Of a stretch of DNA of 64,000 nucleotides, positions 23,605 to 35,358 are shown in pieces; within the stretch, counting starts at the first letter, position 1; every line of letters starts with the position of its first letter. The stretch is from Rhizophagus irregularis (Eukaryota > Glomeromycota > Glomeromycetes > Glomerales > Glomeraceae): positions 1,984,001 to 2,048,000 of the forward strand of contig NC_089439.1 in the NCBI RefSeq assembly GCF_026210795.1. The letters run 5' to 3'. A program made the position numbers and the translations under genes. The notes beneath the pieces were generated by a model that was not told the origin of the DNA, searched no databases, and saw only the letters and a program-made list of their open reading frames with translations.

Positions 23605-24963
23605 ATTCTATTTCATTTTTTCTAAGAAATTTATAAATTCCATGATTTGGATATACAGCTGGAATACTTAAAATTTTAACATAAGTATTAATACCTTTAA
23701 AATTTTACTACAGAAAAACCATAATTCAAGTCTTCGTAGATTTTGAGTTTATCGATAAATCATAAATGACACTTGTAAAGTACCTCCATCGGATTAGAGT
23801 GTTATTGTAGGTAGTTTCGATAATAAAGGAATAGGCATTATAATCATTATCTTCATCGGTTTATATATTTTAAAACTTTGGGTTGACTTTGATATTTGAT
23901 TTATTAAATTAATAAAGATATAAAATGTTTTGAATTGATACATTCGGTTGCATGCATGAAAGAAATTGAGATGCTTAACGTCAAATTATTTATTTACGTG
24001 TAAGTATTATGTATGATTCGGTCACCATTTCTCAAAATTTAACGATCCCTTAATTAGAAACTTATTTAATTAGGACTAGCAATAATATTTGGTCCGCTAA
24101 TATGTACAGCATATATGCGTATGTATCCATACTATTTTTCTTTTAATATCATTTTCAGATCTCAAATAAATTCACAATATTAACAATGAGTGGTTAAAAT
24201 TAGGCAATCACTCTGGAATCTATTTGTTCATGGAAGACATAGATGATATATTTCTCTATATCTGTTAATATCACGGACGTTAACCTTCGAAAACGTGGAA
24301 CAAATCATTGGGTAAGAGGTGATTCCGTGATTGTGGAAGAATTAATTTTTACACCACCACTTCAGTTGTTTTCGGACAGATTTCCAAGGATTAGGAATTC
24401 TGTCTTTCAGAAACTACAATAATCGGTTGAATAAATTATTCTAAGCAACACACACTAATGTGATAAAATAAGAACATTAAAGAGAATAATTATCTATTGT
24501 TCTTATAAGGCGATCTAGATTTTTTTTTTTTTGATGAACAGTATTAGTTTTAAAATTTATTTATTTTAATCAAACACCACGATCATCTAAAATGCTTAAA
24601 AAAAGTATATTAATTTGTGTTTTTGAAACAAAATCAGATCCTTTTCTGATTCCCTTAATGTCTTATTTGTACAATACAGTACAATTATCACATACTGTAT
24701 TTCACATATATCATCAATGTTATGTTAGCTTTCTGTTTCATAAAAATTAGACCATAAATATTTCTTCGGTGGAATAGAACCATGGACTAATATTAGGCTT
24801 AATAAATATATTATATTAAAGTGTAGTATTCCATATTTAGTATGATTCAAAATATCCATTGAAAAAATGATGTTCCCAAAATCTCTTGTTGAACAGGAAT
24901 TCCAATAATAATTAGTGTTCCGATCAGCGAATAATTTCCATCGTCTATCCGTATCCGCGGATC
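23605..24963. other. Intergenic, no gene seen
   Basis: AT-rich. Near 24930-24963 it ends in CGTCTATCCGTATCCGCGGAT, the left part of an older repeat interrupted by the Tc1-type element. The open minus-strand frame at 24725-25000 overlaps the transposon end and is not accepted. Confidence 0.4.
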
Positions 24964-24965
24964 TA

Positions 24966-26243
24966 CAGTGTGGGACAAAAAAAATGAGAAAACTAGTCAC
25001 GTGATATAAAATGATCTACATCGCCAAAAATAGATTGTTTTTGTACCACCTTAATACATAATAAATAACACGTTTGTGGCGACGTTTGACAACCTTTGTG
25101 TTTACCAACACCCTTTACTTAACGAGAAAATTCCCACATAAAATCTTGCGCAATGACGAAAACTTACGATGAAACTCTATTAAGATTGTGGAATAACGGT
25201 ATACATGATGCTAAAAAACTACACAAGCTTACGAACATTTCACTATCCACAATTTATAGAAAAATCAAAAAAATCAAAAAAAATGGTTTGTTAGAGCATG
25301 CTGGAGGGAATGGTAGACCTAAAAAGATTATCGCAAGCGCCTCCCGTGTACTTAGCCAATATGTAAGGCATGATTCTTCTCTTTCCACAAGGACTTTAGC
25401 GAGAAAATTACAAAATATAGGTGTAGAGGCATCATATAGAACTGTTGGAAGGCACCTTTCAGGTGTTGGCTATTTAAAAAGACTACCCAAAGCAACACCA
25501 ATGCTGACCGAAGCACACAAAATAAAACGGGTAGAGTGGGCAAGACAACATATTAATGACCGATGGAATAAAACTTTGTTTACAGATGAAACAGCATTCC
25601 AGCTTTTTAGGAATACTGTAGAACGTTGGTATAAAGGAGAGAGGCCGGTTCGGCGTATGCCTAAAGATCGTACAAAAATTATGGCGTGGGGCGATTTCAG
25701 CGCAAAGGGGAAAACAAGCTTATTTTGTTTCAAACAAATCATGAATGCCGAATTTTATGTGGAAATTCTTCGTAGACATGCTCCTGAGATGTCCCAGATG
25801 CTTGGTGATCATTGGCGCTTTCAACAGGACAATGATCCCAAGCATACGAGTCGTCTTGCAAAGGCCTTCCTCCCAGAAAATTTCCCAGTAGTTTTAGAGT
25901 GGCCATCCAATAGCCCCGACTTAAACCCCATTGAAAACTTATGGTCAATTATTAAGAATAAAGTAGAGAAACGGATGCCAAAAAATCTCGATGATCTGGA
26001 GAAATTTATGGTGGAGGAGTGGCAAAATATACCAAATACCGTTCTAATCAATCTTTCAAAGTCAATGAAACGACGTTGTGAGTTAATTATTGAAAAAAAT
26101 GGTGAACGTATACCATATTAATTTTTTTTTAATAAAATTGTCTGGTCTTTGGCTTTAAAATAAAAAAAAATTCACGTGATTTATTATAATAATTGAGCGT
26201 GTATGACCTATGTTTTGATTCTCATTTTTTTTGTCCCACACTG
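24966..26243 (+). mobile_element. Complete Tc1-type DNA transposon, 1278 bp
   Basis: Perfect 25-bp terminal inverted repeats at 24966-24990 and 26219-26243 (CAGTGTGGGACAAAA... inward) are flanked by TA target duplications (24964-24965, 26244-26245). One transposase gene fills most of it. A TCACGTGAT sits just inside each end (24997 and 26172). Flanks read CCGTATCCGCGGATC and CTCCGGATGGCGGATAGACGG, so it is inserted in an older CGGAT-rich repeat. The perfect ends and open reading frame point to a young and possibly still mobile copy. Confidence 0.95.
25153..26121 (+). CDS. Tc1-type transposase (DD34E)
   Basis: 322 residues, the usual size for a Tc1 transposase, acting in the nucleus on the element's own ends by cut-and-paste at TA. 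Residues about 1-110 hold two helix-turn-helix motifs for DNA binding (GIHDAKKLHKLTNISLSTIY and STRTLARKLQNIGVEASYRT), separated by a GRPKK AT-hook-like motif. The catalytic DDE domain follows: Asp in TLFTDETAF, Asp in RFQQDNDPKH and Glu in NPIENLW. The last two are separated by 34 residues, which defines DD34E. WPSNSPDLNPIENLW is the family signature. The frame has no break. The ATG lies 187 bp inside the left repeat, and the stop is about 100 bp before the right repeat. Confidence 0.95.
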   Translation: MTKTYDETLLRLWNNGIHDAKKLHKLTNISLSTIYRKIKKIKKNGLLEHAGGNGRPKKIIASASRVLSQYVRHDSSLSTRTLARKLQNIGVEASYRTVGRHLSGVGYLKRLPKATPMLTEAHKIKRVEWARQHINDRWNKTLFTDETAFQLFRNTVERWYKGERPVRRMPKDRTKIMAWGDFSAKGKTSLFCFKQIMNAEFYVEILRRHAPEMSQMLGDHWRFQQDNDPKHTSRLAKAFLPENFPVVLEWPSNSPDLNPIENLWSIIKNKVEKRMPKNLDDLEKFMVEEWQNIPNTVLINLSKSMKRRCELIIEKNGERIPY

Positions 26244-26245
26244 TA

Positions 26246-26857
26246 TATCTCCGGATGGCGGATAGACGGATTGTAACTCTACAATAATAAATATTCTAGA
26301 TATTATTTTGACAATTTGATGCAATAATAGCCAATAAATTATTACTTTGTATTTTTAATTTAATATTAAGGTTGATTGATTAAAAATTAAACTTACATCA
26401 TAGTACATCTAACCCTCAAGTGACATTAAATGAATTATAAGTTTAGATTTTAAATTTGTGGCCAAAAAATATGACAGCTAAATAAAGCAAGTTGTTTTCA
26501 CTCTTTCAGTGTCAATTACTATTGCAAAAATGATATTACAATCAGCTTCGTTGTTATAAATAGTTTTTGAAATGAATTCTAGTATTTTTAATTAACCCCC
26601 CTCATTTGTAAGTCTTAGCAGGCAGTTTCATCTAAAAATTTAATATATATTGCAAGCATAAAGAATCACATATTTCTATATAGCTTTATTTAGTATATAA
26701 ATTTTTAATTTAAATATAGTAAATGTAAAAAAAGTTTGTTATAAGAAGCTAAAGTAATTAAGTAATCAAATTATTCATAAATTCTGGGCTTTTATAAATT
26801 CATATGATCAACTTATCTACACTACAATAAATATATTATTGGATGGGGAGTAGATAT
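26246..26857. other. Intergenic, no gene seen
   Basis: Starts with the right part of the CGGAT-rich repeat that the Tc1 element interrupted (to about 26275). Otherwise AT-rich and without coding frames. Confidence 0.4.
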
Positions 26858-27140
26858 ATCGGTCACAGGACCGAATGATTGGATGAAAATGGGTGACGTA
26901 GTGGCCATAATGAAGGTCCCTCATCCAATAAAAGTGTTATCGTTCTGACGTTTCGATCATGCATCATATGTTTAACTTTTTATAGATTTCATTTTATACT
27001 ATTTTTAATTCACTTTATAAGCGTTTCCTATAAAATATTCATTTACACTATATTCTTCTTTACTCCCCTTCATTAATATCAATCATGTATTATTGTTATG
27101 CCTAATAAAAATATCGGTCTATGCTGAACGATAACGATAA
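26858..27140 (+). repeat. Dispersed repeat, copy A (partner at 46078)
   Basis: Starts at a GGTCACAGGACCG hairpin-like motif and ends at ATGCTGAACGATAAC. The same order of blocks (GTTATCGTTCTGACGTTT, GATCATGCAT, ATATCAATCATGT, ATGCCTAATAAAAA, TATCGGTCTATG, CTGAACGATAA) recurs at 46078-46358. GTTATCGTTC and GAACGATAAC are inverted with respect to each other and may be element ends. Confidence 0.7.
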
Positions 27141-29002
27141 ATAATAATATATATACAATATATAATAATGATACATTTCCTTAATTCACGATCAGTTATT
27201 TCGGAATGTGTACTATAACAATCATTATTCACTGTCAATCTGTCATATCCTGGAAATAAATTATAATGGCTAAAAATAAAGACAATTGGAACGAATGAAA
27301 TGACGATCTTTTTTTAGTCGGGCTGAAATAGATAATATTTATCTCAATATAATTTGAAAGCTAATTAAACTTCATATGCGTATAAAGTCTATGATATAAA
27401 TTAATATTCAATTAATATTATTAATATTCGTTAATTAATTGCATGCATGGGATTGATTATTTCATGACAAATTTTTTTAATTCAAATTTAAAAGTAAATC
27501 ATGGGTATGCGTGTAAATCCAAACTTATATGCATGTGATATACAGCATATAAACATTTAGTTATTAAAAAAGATATTTTTAATAATAACTTATTTCAGCG
27601 GAATCTAAAAATAAAAATAAAAAATTAATAATAACTTATTAGCTTCATTTATATTAATATAGCTCTTATTTACTATTAATAAATTCCTATTTTTTAAATT
27701 TTTTTGAGCTTGTATCCCACGTGCTTTTTCAAGTAGCAGGGCCGTTTTGAAATGGAAATCATTGTCTCGTTAAACCAATTTAAAGACTTTAGAAATTATA
27801 TTATTTATAAATGCATCAATTTTAGTAAAAAATTTTCGATAAATTTTTAATATAATAGTCAAGCTAATAGTCAAGAGATAAATAAGACTGAATACTTAAT
27901 TCGGAAAATTATTTAAAATGTGAATTTCAGAAAATTATTATAATTGGTACCAAGCTGAATTCATGACGTAGTTGTACGTTCGAATTTCCAGCACTATGAT
28001 ATCATGTTGACCACTGGTGACAAATAACTTGTGACAAATAGGTTAACACTCCAAAAAATAAATGGTGATTACGCTTCACTGCTTAGGTGTAACGGTCGTG
28101 ATAAATAGTAAAAATAGTACATAGTTTACACACTTATTGAAAGATTATATTATTCGAATTATTCGGGAATTAATTTTTTAATTTTTTATGATTATATATT
28201 CGGAAATTACTTTTCTAATTTTTATGATTATATCACAGCATGAATTAATCGATTCTACCTCCAATTGCTTTTATTTTATTACGTCAAAAACTTATAATAT
28301 ACTGTAGATATTTTTATCATTTAAAAATTGATATTCGTTAATTTATACCTTCGGTTATGGTTATATATTAATAAAAATTCTATATTTAACTAAATAATTT
28401 AATACGCAGGCTAAAAAAATCACTATTGGTAGGAAAAATAATCGTACGATATTTTAATATAACATTCATAACATAGAATCGTTATCATGATTATTAATAT
28501 ATTTATATATATATATATATATTGATGCACGAAAATACAAAAATTTTCATATTTTTATTAATTGTAACAGAAATTTCTTATGTCTGCACTACCTACAGTA
28601 ATAATTTTCTCTCAATGACCGACACGCGTTATTAACTTTAAGAAAGACCGCGCGCGAGTAAATGGGGATGATTTTTATAAATGGCTCTAATATTTGGTTT
28701 ATTTTTAAATATTCATATTTGTGCGCGTTTATTAATAGTGACTTATAAATGTATTATTAGTATTTGAAGTGAAAAAATAATGAATAATAATAGACAATAA
28801 TCTCTTTAAACCGATTATTTTAATAAATATATTGTTAATAAAATTTTTCTTATAAAAACCTGAAAATCTCCTTAATTTTTAAGTCATTCATATTAAAAAA
28901 ATAAAAAAAAAATTATTTAATAATTTATTCTTTATTCCGCGTGGTAGTAATAAGTTTTGTAAGGAATTTTACACAAAAAAATTCATAAAACAATTCATCC
29001 CA
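27141..29002. other. Intergenic, no gene seen
   Basis: AT-rich, with a (TA)n tract at 28505-28521, a CACGTG at 27718 and an ACGCGT at 28624. It contains the presumed promoter of the 29003 gene, but no TATA element can be singled out. Confidence 0.4.
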
Positions 29003-29275
29003 ATGTCATCAAATAATTTCAATTCTGAACAACAAAGAACACGCGAAAGTTCAAGATTGAATATTATGAATATTGCAAATAATGCAAATAATAATAATCA
29101 AACCCGCCACCGTATTTGTTTGATTAATAATAATGCTACTATCGACAGAATCGCTCGGATCACAACACCTCAAATTACAAGTAATCCTTTTGAAAATGAT
29201 TTCTTTAACGGAGCGAGTTTTCATTATGACAATCGTCTCGAATCTTTAATTTTACCTACTGGATTCTTTTCTTAA
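29003..29275 (+). CDS. Asn-rich small protein, 90 residues, unrecognised
   Basis: It has a clear ATG (CAATGTCATC) and a protein-like composition. The Asn-rich first half includes EQQRTRESSRLNI and NNANNNN; the second half is more mixed and hydrophobic (ENDFFNGASFHYDNR). No signal peptide, membrane segment or known domain is seen. A diverged fragment of the same gene lies at 58783-58875 (EQETRESSRLNIANN), which argues that it belongs to a small dispersed family. Its 3' flank is tandemly duplicated (29283-29531). The function is unknown. Confidence 0.55.
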   Translation: MSSNNFNSEQQRTRESSRLNIMNIANNANNNNQTRHRICLINNNATIDRIARITTPQITSNPFENDFFNGASFHYDNRLESLILPTGFFS

Positions 29276-29282
29276 GAATAGC

Positions 29283-29531
29283 GATTTATTATCGTTCGAC
29301 GATCGTTTTATTTTAATTTTTGATTATTTTTAACGAAAAGGAAAGGTTTATATAACAGATAATCACAAACACTTTAAGATTAATAAGGATTAATATTTGT
29401 AAATGATTTTTATGTAATACAGATTTATTATCGTTCGACAATCGTTTTATTTTAAATTTAATTTGCCGTATTTTTTGATTATCTTTAACGAAATAAAGGT
29501 TTATATAATTACAAATACATTAAGATTAATA
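29283..29531 (+). repeat. Two-copy tandem repeat in the 3' flank
   Basis: 29283-29385 and 29422-29531 share GATTTATTATCGTTCGACRA, then TCGTTTTATTTTAA, TTTTTTGATTAT, AAAGGTTTATATAA and TTAAGATTAATA. ATCGTTCGACGAT in the first copy is a perfect short palindrome. Confidence 0.8.
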
Positions 29532-30778
29532 CCAAAAAAATTTTTTTAAGCAATAAGTAATTTATTTATGGTGGTAATTTATTATTATTAGATATTAGAA
29601 ATTAGTTTTTGCGTATGTTTTTTAAATTTTCCAGAAATTTCAATATGATGCAAATGTAAAATATGTTAAATATAACATGAAGACTTAATCTTACAGAAGA
29701 TTATTAGTTCTTATAATAATTAGATTAGTTGTGTTCTAAAATATTTTATCATTTGTATTTTTTTTAAAACTTTAAGTTATAATATATTATAATATTATTA
29801 ATTTTTATTCTCATTATAAGGATTCATTTGCCTTTCTATACATGCATTATACAAATATAATGTCATCTCAATATCTTTAATAATCATATGTTTAATATTC
29901 TATGCGAGATAGAAACTAATAGTTTACGTCATAGTTACGGAGATCAATGATTTCATGGCTGCGCCGTGAAAATCATGATATTCCCAGTGACTCGTGAAAT
30001 AACTGATTTATCACGGTATCCGTACCATAAAGCCCCTTTAATATGACTAATAATGATATTCCAATATATATTGATAGACTTTTTATCCATCTTTTTAAAT
30101 AAACCCCACCGTGAGAATATCAAGAAAAAAAATCACGGATAAAATAATTATATTACAATACAGTACATGTAACTCCTGCTTAAGATATTTCCGAACGTGA
30201 ATTTTTAACAGCCACCTACAATGTCACGTTTTCATTCAAATTTCATATCTACACCAAATTTTTTAAATAATTTAACTACTAAAGATAATTTTCAATGTTT
30301 TCAATTCATTATTTATATAGTTTTGAGAGTTAGATAAGTTACGGCATGATTTACCCATTTGCCTGACAAGGAGCGAGTATGTCAATTTACGGAAAAACAT
30401 GGAATATAAATCGATCTTTTTATTGATTTTTAGTAACATTCGATCGTTCCTGAAAACGGAGATCTCGAGTTAGGATTCAACTCGAGTCAAAGCCACCAAA
30501 ATTAATTGTAATTTTGGCCGACATTGGATTTTCTTTATTAGCTTGGAGAAAAAGAATGCGTATAATGTGTCTACTAACTTTAATTATCCAAAGGACGTTT
30601 GCATGAAAGATTATTTAGCGTACTGCATTAGTAAAATTTGTTTTCACAAACTTTCCCTTTTAATACGAGCCCCTGAAATATATTAATGTTAGTTGTACCC
30701 ATGTCATGTCATTACACAATACCAAAAAAGTAACGTCCGAAGGACTTGAGCGGTTTTCGTTTTCCTAGTTTAATTTGA
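29532..30778. other. Intergenic with a strong hairpin
   Basis: No gene. 29948-29975 reads ATGATTTCATGGC-TGC-GCCGTGAAAATCAT, a near-perfect stem-loop. ACTCGAGT-like arms occur near 30463-30490. Confidence 0.4.
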
Positions 30779-30964
30779 CCCTGTAAAAAAAGTCGATCCG
30801 TTTTTTATATTTCGTCTTTTTTCCGTAAAAGGCTCATATTTCCGGAATTAATAGCCTTATATCACAGAATTTATCAAATTATTCGCATTTTTCGTGAATG
30901 GATCCGTGAAAGGCTCATTTTTACGGAGTTTTTACAGAAATAACGGATAAAATTTTTTATAGGT
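30779..30964 (+). mobile_element. CCCTGTAAAAA MITE, about 186 bp
   Basis: Same element as 15661-15850, from CCCTGTAAAAAAAGTCGATC to AAATTTTTTATAGG. The last base of the right end is altered (AGGT) and the 3-bp target duplication is not clean (TGA against CAT or TCA). Confidence 0.8.
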
Positions 30965-31247
30965 CATACTAACCAAGAATTCAATATTTATATATACTTA
31001 AGATTACGCTTCCTCCAGGAAAATATTATTGAAAAAAAGGTAATTATAAAATACTGTAAGTAAATAAAATGACGTAAAAATGATAGACGTAAAAAAAAAT
31101 GGATTTACTATGAAATTACTATGAAAATAAAATTAGTAAAGTGTAAAATGTTGCATAATAATTATCATATACTTATATTTTTATTTTAATAATTTTTTTT
31201 TTTTAAAAGAAAAAAAATTCTTTTATTTTTTTTTATATTAAGGTAGG

Positions 31248-31431
31248 TCCTGTAAAAAATTTTATCCGTAATTTCTGTAAAACTCCGTGAATTTGATACA
31301 TTAATGGAAAAATAACTAAAAAATCTAAGCAACTTGGATAATTTCCATGTTTGAGGCGTTTGAGGCTAAATATGATACATTTACGGAAATAATATGAAAT
31401 ATAAAACACGGAATAAATTTTTTATAGGGAG
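31248..31431 (-). mobile_element. CCCTATAAAA-type MITE, diverged, 184 bp
   Basis: Begins TCCTGTAAAAAATTTTATCC and ends ATAAATTTTTTATAGGG. It contains TTCTGTAAAACTCCGTG and TTTACGGAAATAATATG as in the main family, in the opposite orientation, with a different middle. The flanks are AGG and AGA, a possible mutated 3-bp duplication. Confidence 0.65.
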
Positions 31432-32961
31432 AACTTACCGATAGCAAAATTAATGAATACTGACCACAAGAGTTTTGTAGATCGTCAGACAGGCTTGGCG
31501 GAGTTTAAAAATTCAGGAAGCGTGAACGAAAAAAAAAATGGAATATAAATCGATCTTTTATTGATTTTAGTAATGTTCACTTCAGACCGCATGTATGAAA
31601 GGGGAGATATTTAGTTGTTGAATCATGAATTCATAGTATTATTGATTACTGGACTAAAAATGAAGATTTACAATATAACTTCAATTATTATAATTATTAT
31701 AATTTCAAACGAATGACATACTACTGTATTATCTATTTTTTCTTATCTAGATGATATATTTTTCTCAAGCTAAAATAATTTCATCATCTATGAATTAATA
31801 TAATTTGTTAAGTAATTTCAAAATATACTGTTTCGAATATAGTAGTTATCATGATTTAATGAACTAACAAGATAGGAAATATCCGGTTAAAATGATTTTT
31901 TTTTATAATTTGCCGAACATATTCTAAAATTTTCTGTTATTGAAAAAATACATATATACTATTTTATTTAATATATATCGAACGCGTAATAAATTTATTT
32001 AAAAGGGACGCTAATAAAGGAAATTCATATAGAATATAGACTTGTATCTAAAAAAATTATAGCCGATACAAATTCAATAAATACTCTTTTGAGAACTTCA
32101 TTAAGTAAGCACTTTAGAAATTCTATCTAAAAACATATGAAATCGGTAATCAAAATAATCCAGAAAAGCAGATCACTTAGTAATAAAAATCCGCAAAATG
32201 ATTGATGGGGATTTATTATTCGTGCGTCAATAAAATTGAATTTAAATAATAGCCAAAAACAGATTAATTCAAACTGATTACGCGTAGTTGTTGAGCCAAT
32301 AATTTCTTAATCTATTGCTTGATTAAGTTTTATCACGCGTATCAGTTAGAAAGGGTATGTCACATAAAGGAGGTAGGCGTTTTTTTTTCAACACAATAAG
32401 CCTATTGCTAATGTAATACACATATATTATATTTCGCGTATCATGATTTAAAGTCAGCCTTCATTTATAAGCATTATAAACAAAGAAAATACTTTCGTTA
32501 CTGCTACTTTAGTTTAAAATAGGAAATGAAACAAAGAAAATCTTTTTATGGGGGTTAAACAATATATTAGTAATTTATATTACGATTTTTTTATTAGAAT
32601 TCAAATAATAATTATGGAAGTAAATATGGTAGTATATACAATCACATCTAACGTTTATTAACAAGGTGGACACAATGTACTACAAACTACAATGCAGGAG
32701 ATTTTATTTTAAAACTTCACGCAAACAAAATAAACGAAGATGATTTTGTATGTTTATACAAAGGAGGTCAATTTCAAATAAAGAATTGTTTATACAGTGT
32801 ATTTTGATATATACTAAACCTTTTTTGTCACATAATAGAGTTTTTTAGATTTCTGAATCGAAATATATTATATGTTTTGTTTCATTAATTTGGATATATT
32901 AAATTGCCGGTAAACCCTTTTTTTGTTTATTTCAATTGCCATTTTTGTCAAAAAGGCCCGG

Positions 32962-33002
32962 TGGCTAATCACGTGATTGGTGTAACCAATCACGTGAATT
33001 TT
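32962..33002. promoter_or_regulatory. Paired CACGTG sites upstream of the 33105 gene
   Basis: AATCACGTGATTGG and CCAATCACGTGAATT form a palindromic pair about 110 bp before the start codon. CACGTG is the E-box core bound by fungal bHLH factors. A regulatory role is inferred only from position, and the motif is also over-represented elsewhere in the window. Confidence 0.35.
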
Positions 33003-33074
33003 TATTATTTAAAGCTACGTCTAAAAAAAATAAAAAACGTGTCATCCTTTTTTTATTTCGTACAAAAAAAAAAA

Positions 33075-33082
33075 CCTTCATT
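33075..33082 (+). promoter_or_regulatory. Conserved CCTTCATT leader motif
   Basis: CCTTCATT lies 22 bases before the ATG of copy 1. The same octamer lies 9 bases before copy 2 and 16 bases before copy 3. It may be a core promoter or 5'-leader element, or simply retained homology. Confidence 0.4.
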
Positions 33083-33104
33083 CATTTCATTTATTTCTTT
33101 TACG

Positions 33105-33491
33105 ATGTCATCAAGAAATTATGGATCAAGAACAGGCAGAGCGCCGTATGTTCAAAAAATTAAACTATGCAACAACAATAACAAAATTACTACGAGAAAG
33201 CCAACAAAGTTATGTTCTAAATGCAGAGAGGCGAAAGATTGTGTTAGCTTATTTTCAAGTAAAGTAAATCGGATTGAAGAGATCGTTAATAATTGTCATA
33301 AACATTCGAAAAAGAAGATCGAACAAATTTCCAAATTCAACACTAAATTTTCATTAAATAACGTACCTTGTGAATTGGAATATGATTTATCAAATTTCAC
33401 GTTAGAAAATTTGCAAAAATTGGCGATTTTCACAACTCAAAATTGCGGTAATAATAATAGTTATAATGATAAAGATAAACATCCCTATTAA
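33105..33491 (+). CDS. Small Cys family protein, copy 1 (128 residues)
   Basis: The function is not recognised. I start at ATGTCATCAAG rather than the longer in-frame ATG at 32904, because the two paralogues also begin with a short leader before Y-x-QKI-x-L and share CCTTCATT just upstream. Visible features are: YVQKIKL at residues 15-21, a basic Asn/Lys stretch, CSKCREAKDC (Cys 37, 40, 46), KVNRIEEI in a likely helix, and the C-terminal block VPCELEYDLSNFTLENLQKL (about 87-106) followed by FTTQNC. Five Cys positions are shared with the other copies, suggesting metal binding or disulphides. There is no signal peptide or membrane segment. A polyadenylation-like AATAAA overlaps the stop. Paralogues are at 42583-42954 and 61844-62206. 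Confidence 0.75.
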   Translation: MSSRNYGSRTGRAPYVQKIKLCNNNNKITTRKPTKLCSKCREAKDCVSLFSSKVNRIEEIVNNCHKHSKKKIEQISKFNTKFSLNNVPCELEYDLSNFTLENLQKLAIFTTQNCGNNNSYNDKDKHPY

Positions 33492-34728
33492 ATAAACTCA
33501 AAATTGCTGTAAGATAATGTTTGACAATCACTCCTTTTACTCATAATTAATAATATTACCATCATCATTTTCTATTATCATTCTATTTGTCTAACAAGTT
33601 ACAGTTTTTTATTATGATTTATATTATTCAATTTCAAAAATATCATTAAGATAATTTGTATTTTGTTATTGTTCATTTTTATGTTATAATTTATAATTTA
33701 TATAAATTTAGTATAACAATTATGATAAACGATTTTAATTTCGCTGTCGTGCCAATTGACTTTTTTTTTTTTGTGTACTTTTTCAGATTAAGATTTTGCA
33801 TAAGTTTCGGATGATAAATTTCTAACCCTAAAAGTTCTTTTATTATAACTTCTCTACATAAAAACGCCTATTTAACTGTGTCTAATATTAAAAAGAAAAT
33901 ACGATATTGCTTGCCCAGCCCATACAAAGGGGCTGAAGTTACACAGCCACTTGTTTACTTGGCTTTTTCTTAGAAAACTCTATATCAAAATTGAACCTAT
34001 CGTTTAATCGTAAATTTTAGTACTAGAAATAATCGGTCTACTTAATTTTCCTTAAGTAATCAGAAAATTTGACTATAGAAAATTTCATACCAAAATAATT
34101 TATCTGTTCTCCAAAATTAAAGATTAGCATGTGATTATTATATAAAGGTGGGGTGTTTGCTGTCATTGTGCCACGCAGTGGCACATGACAACAATCAACA
34201 AATTTTCCACCCCAATATTCATCACTGGCATCACACCCCATCGCGTTTTCACTGTTTATATTTATCTGAGGGACAGTTTTTTTTTGCCTCACAAAATTAT
34301 TTTTTTCACATCCTTTAAATGTCACCGGTCACGTGGGGGTGGAATTTTAATAATAAAATTGTTGGTGTTATAACGGGACATCATTAAAAGAGAGTGTAAT
34401 CACGTGAGTTTTAATTGACTATCATGGCGCAAAAAATTTTTTGTGCTATTCAGTACGTCCGTGTCTAATAAAACATGTAAATTACTAAATTTTTTAAAAA
34501 ATATATTAAGTGAAAGTTTAGGAATCTCTCTACTGGAAACATAATATTATCTTTTTAACAAAAGGCATTTTATCATTTATTAATTTATTTCTATAGGTAT
34601 GTTTTCACATGTCTTTACAAAAATAATAACAAAATAATACATAATTATTCAAACTAAAGTACTTTGTTCTTGGGAAAATCACGTGACTACATGCTCCCCT
34701 TAAATAATCAATTTTGGCATGTTACAAT
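33492..34728. other. Intergenic, no gene seen
   Basis: AT-rich with three CACGTG sites at 34330, 34401 and 34680. The overlapping plus/minus frames at 34038-34373 are not supported. GTGCCACGCAGTGGCAC near 34170 is a short palindrome. Confidence 0.4.
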
Positions 34729-35349
34729 AGCATAGCGGACATGCTCATATCACCTTGCCGATCATTTGCTGATCACTAATTCCGGATTTTAAAAACTTAT
34801 TGCAAAATCACAAATATTTTTCAAATTTTGTGGCAAAAAAATAATGGAAATCTAAGTAAAAACACTAAATTATCATATGACTTTAATTATGTAATTATTA
34901 GACAATTTTTAATAATATCATAAAAATATTATTTGTATATGGTAATTCACTAATTATTGCCGATCATCAGACAAAAATTGAAGTGCGAAGATGAATATGT
35001 GAGTGCGAAACTTAAGAATTTGCACAAATATTCTTTATATTATGTAGAATCTATAAAAAAAATAATGCAGTGATCTGATTCATAATGCAGGTTTTTTATT
35101 AGTAACATAATTAGTGAATAATTTCGTAAAATGAATAAATATATGCCAAATACTAATAAAATCTAATGAAATTTAATACACAATAAATTAAAACTAAATT
35201 TAAGTTATTTGTGAAATTTGAACATATTAATTATTATGTAAATTTTTTTAGCAACGGTATTTATATTATGTGATAATTGAAAAATGATCGGCAAATGATC
35301 GACAAATGATCAGTCAGTATTGTGATAAAATAGGGATGTCCGCTATGCT
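34729..35349. mobile_element. MULE-like MITE with 9-bp target duplication, 621 bp
   Basis: Perfect 14-bp terminal inverted repeats AGCATAGCGGACAT are flanked by the 9-bp direct repeat TGTTACAAT (34720-34728 and 35350-35358). Nine-base duplications are typical of Mutator-like elements. Subterminal GCCGATCATTTGCTGATCA on the left mirrors GATCGGCAAATGATCGACAA on the right. No open frame of any size is inside, so it depends on a transposase encoded elsewhere. Confidence 0.85.
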
Positions 35350-35358
35350 TGTTACAAT

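Larger units (their letters stand above)
31432..33104. other. Intergenic, no gene seen
   Basis: AT-rich with ACGCGT at 31982, 32280 and 32335. Upstream of the 33105 gene there are two CACGTG palindromes 21 bp apart (32970 and 32991) in an imperfect inverted arrangement (CACGTGATTGG / CCAATCACGTG). Confidence 0.45.

Noticed and set aside
24725-25000. Minus-strand 91-codon frame at the left end of the Tc1 element
   Set aside because: It runs across the transposon boundary into its terminal repeat, so it is a chance junction frame.
25352-26051. Four antisense frames within the transposase
   Set aside because: They are shadows of the intact DD34E transposase on the other strand.
32904-33104. 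Longer N-terminus for the 33105 gene using the upstream ATG
   Set aside because: The two paralogues begin with a short leader before Y-x-QKI-x-L, and the extra residues are low-complexity; the CCTTCATT leader fits the later ATG.
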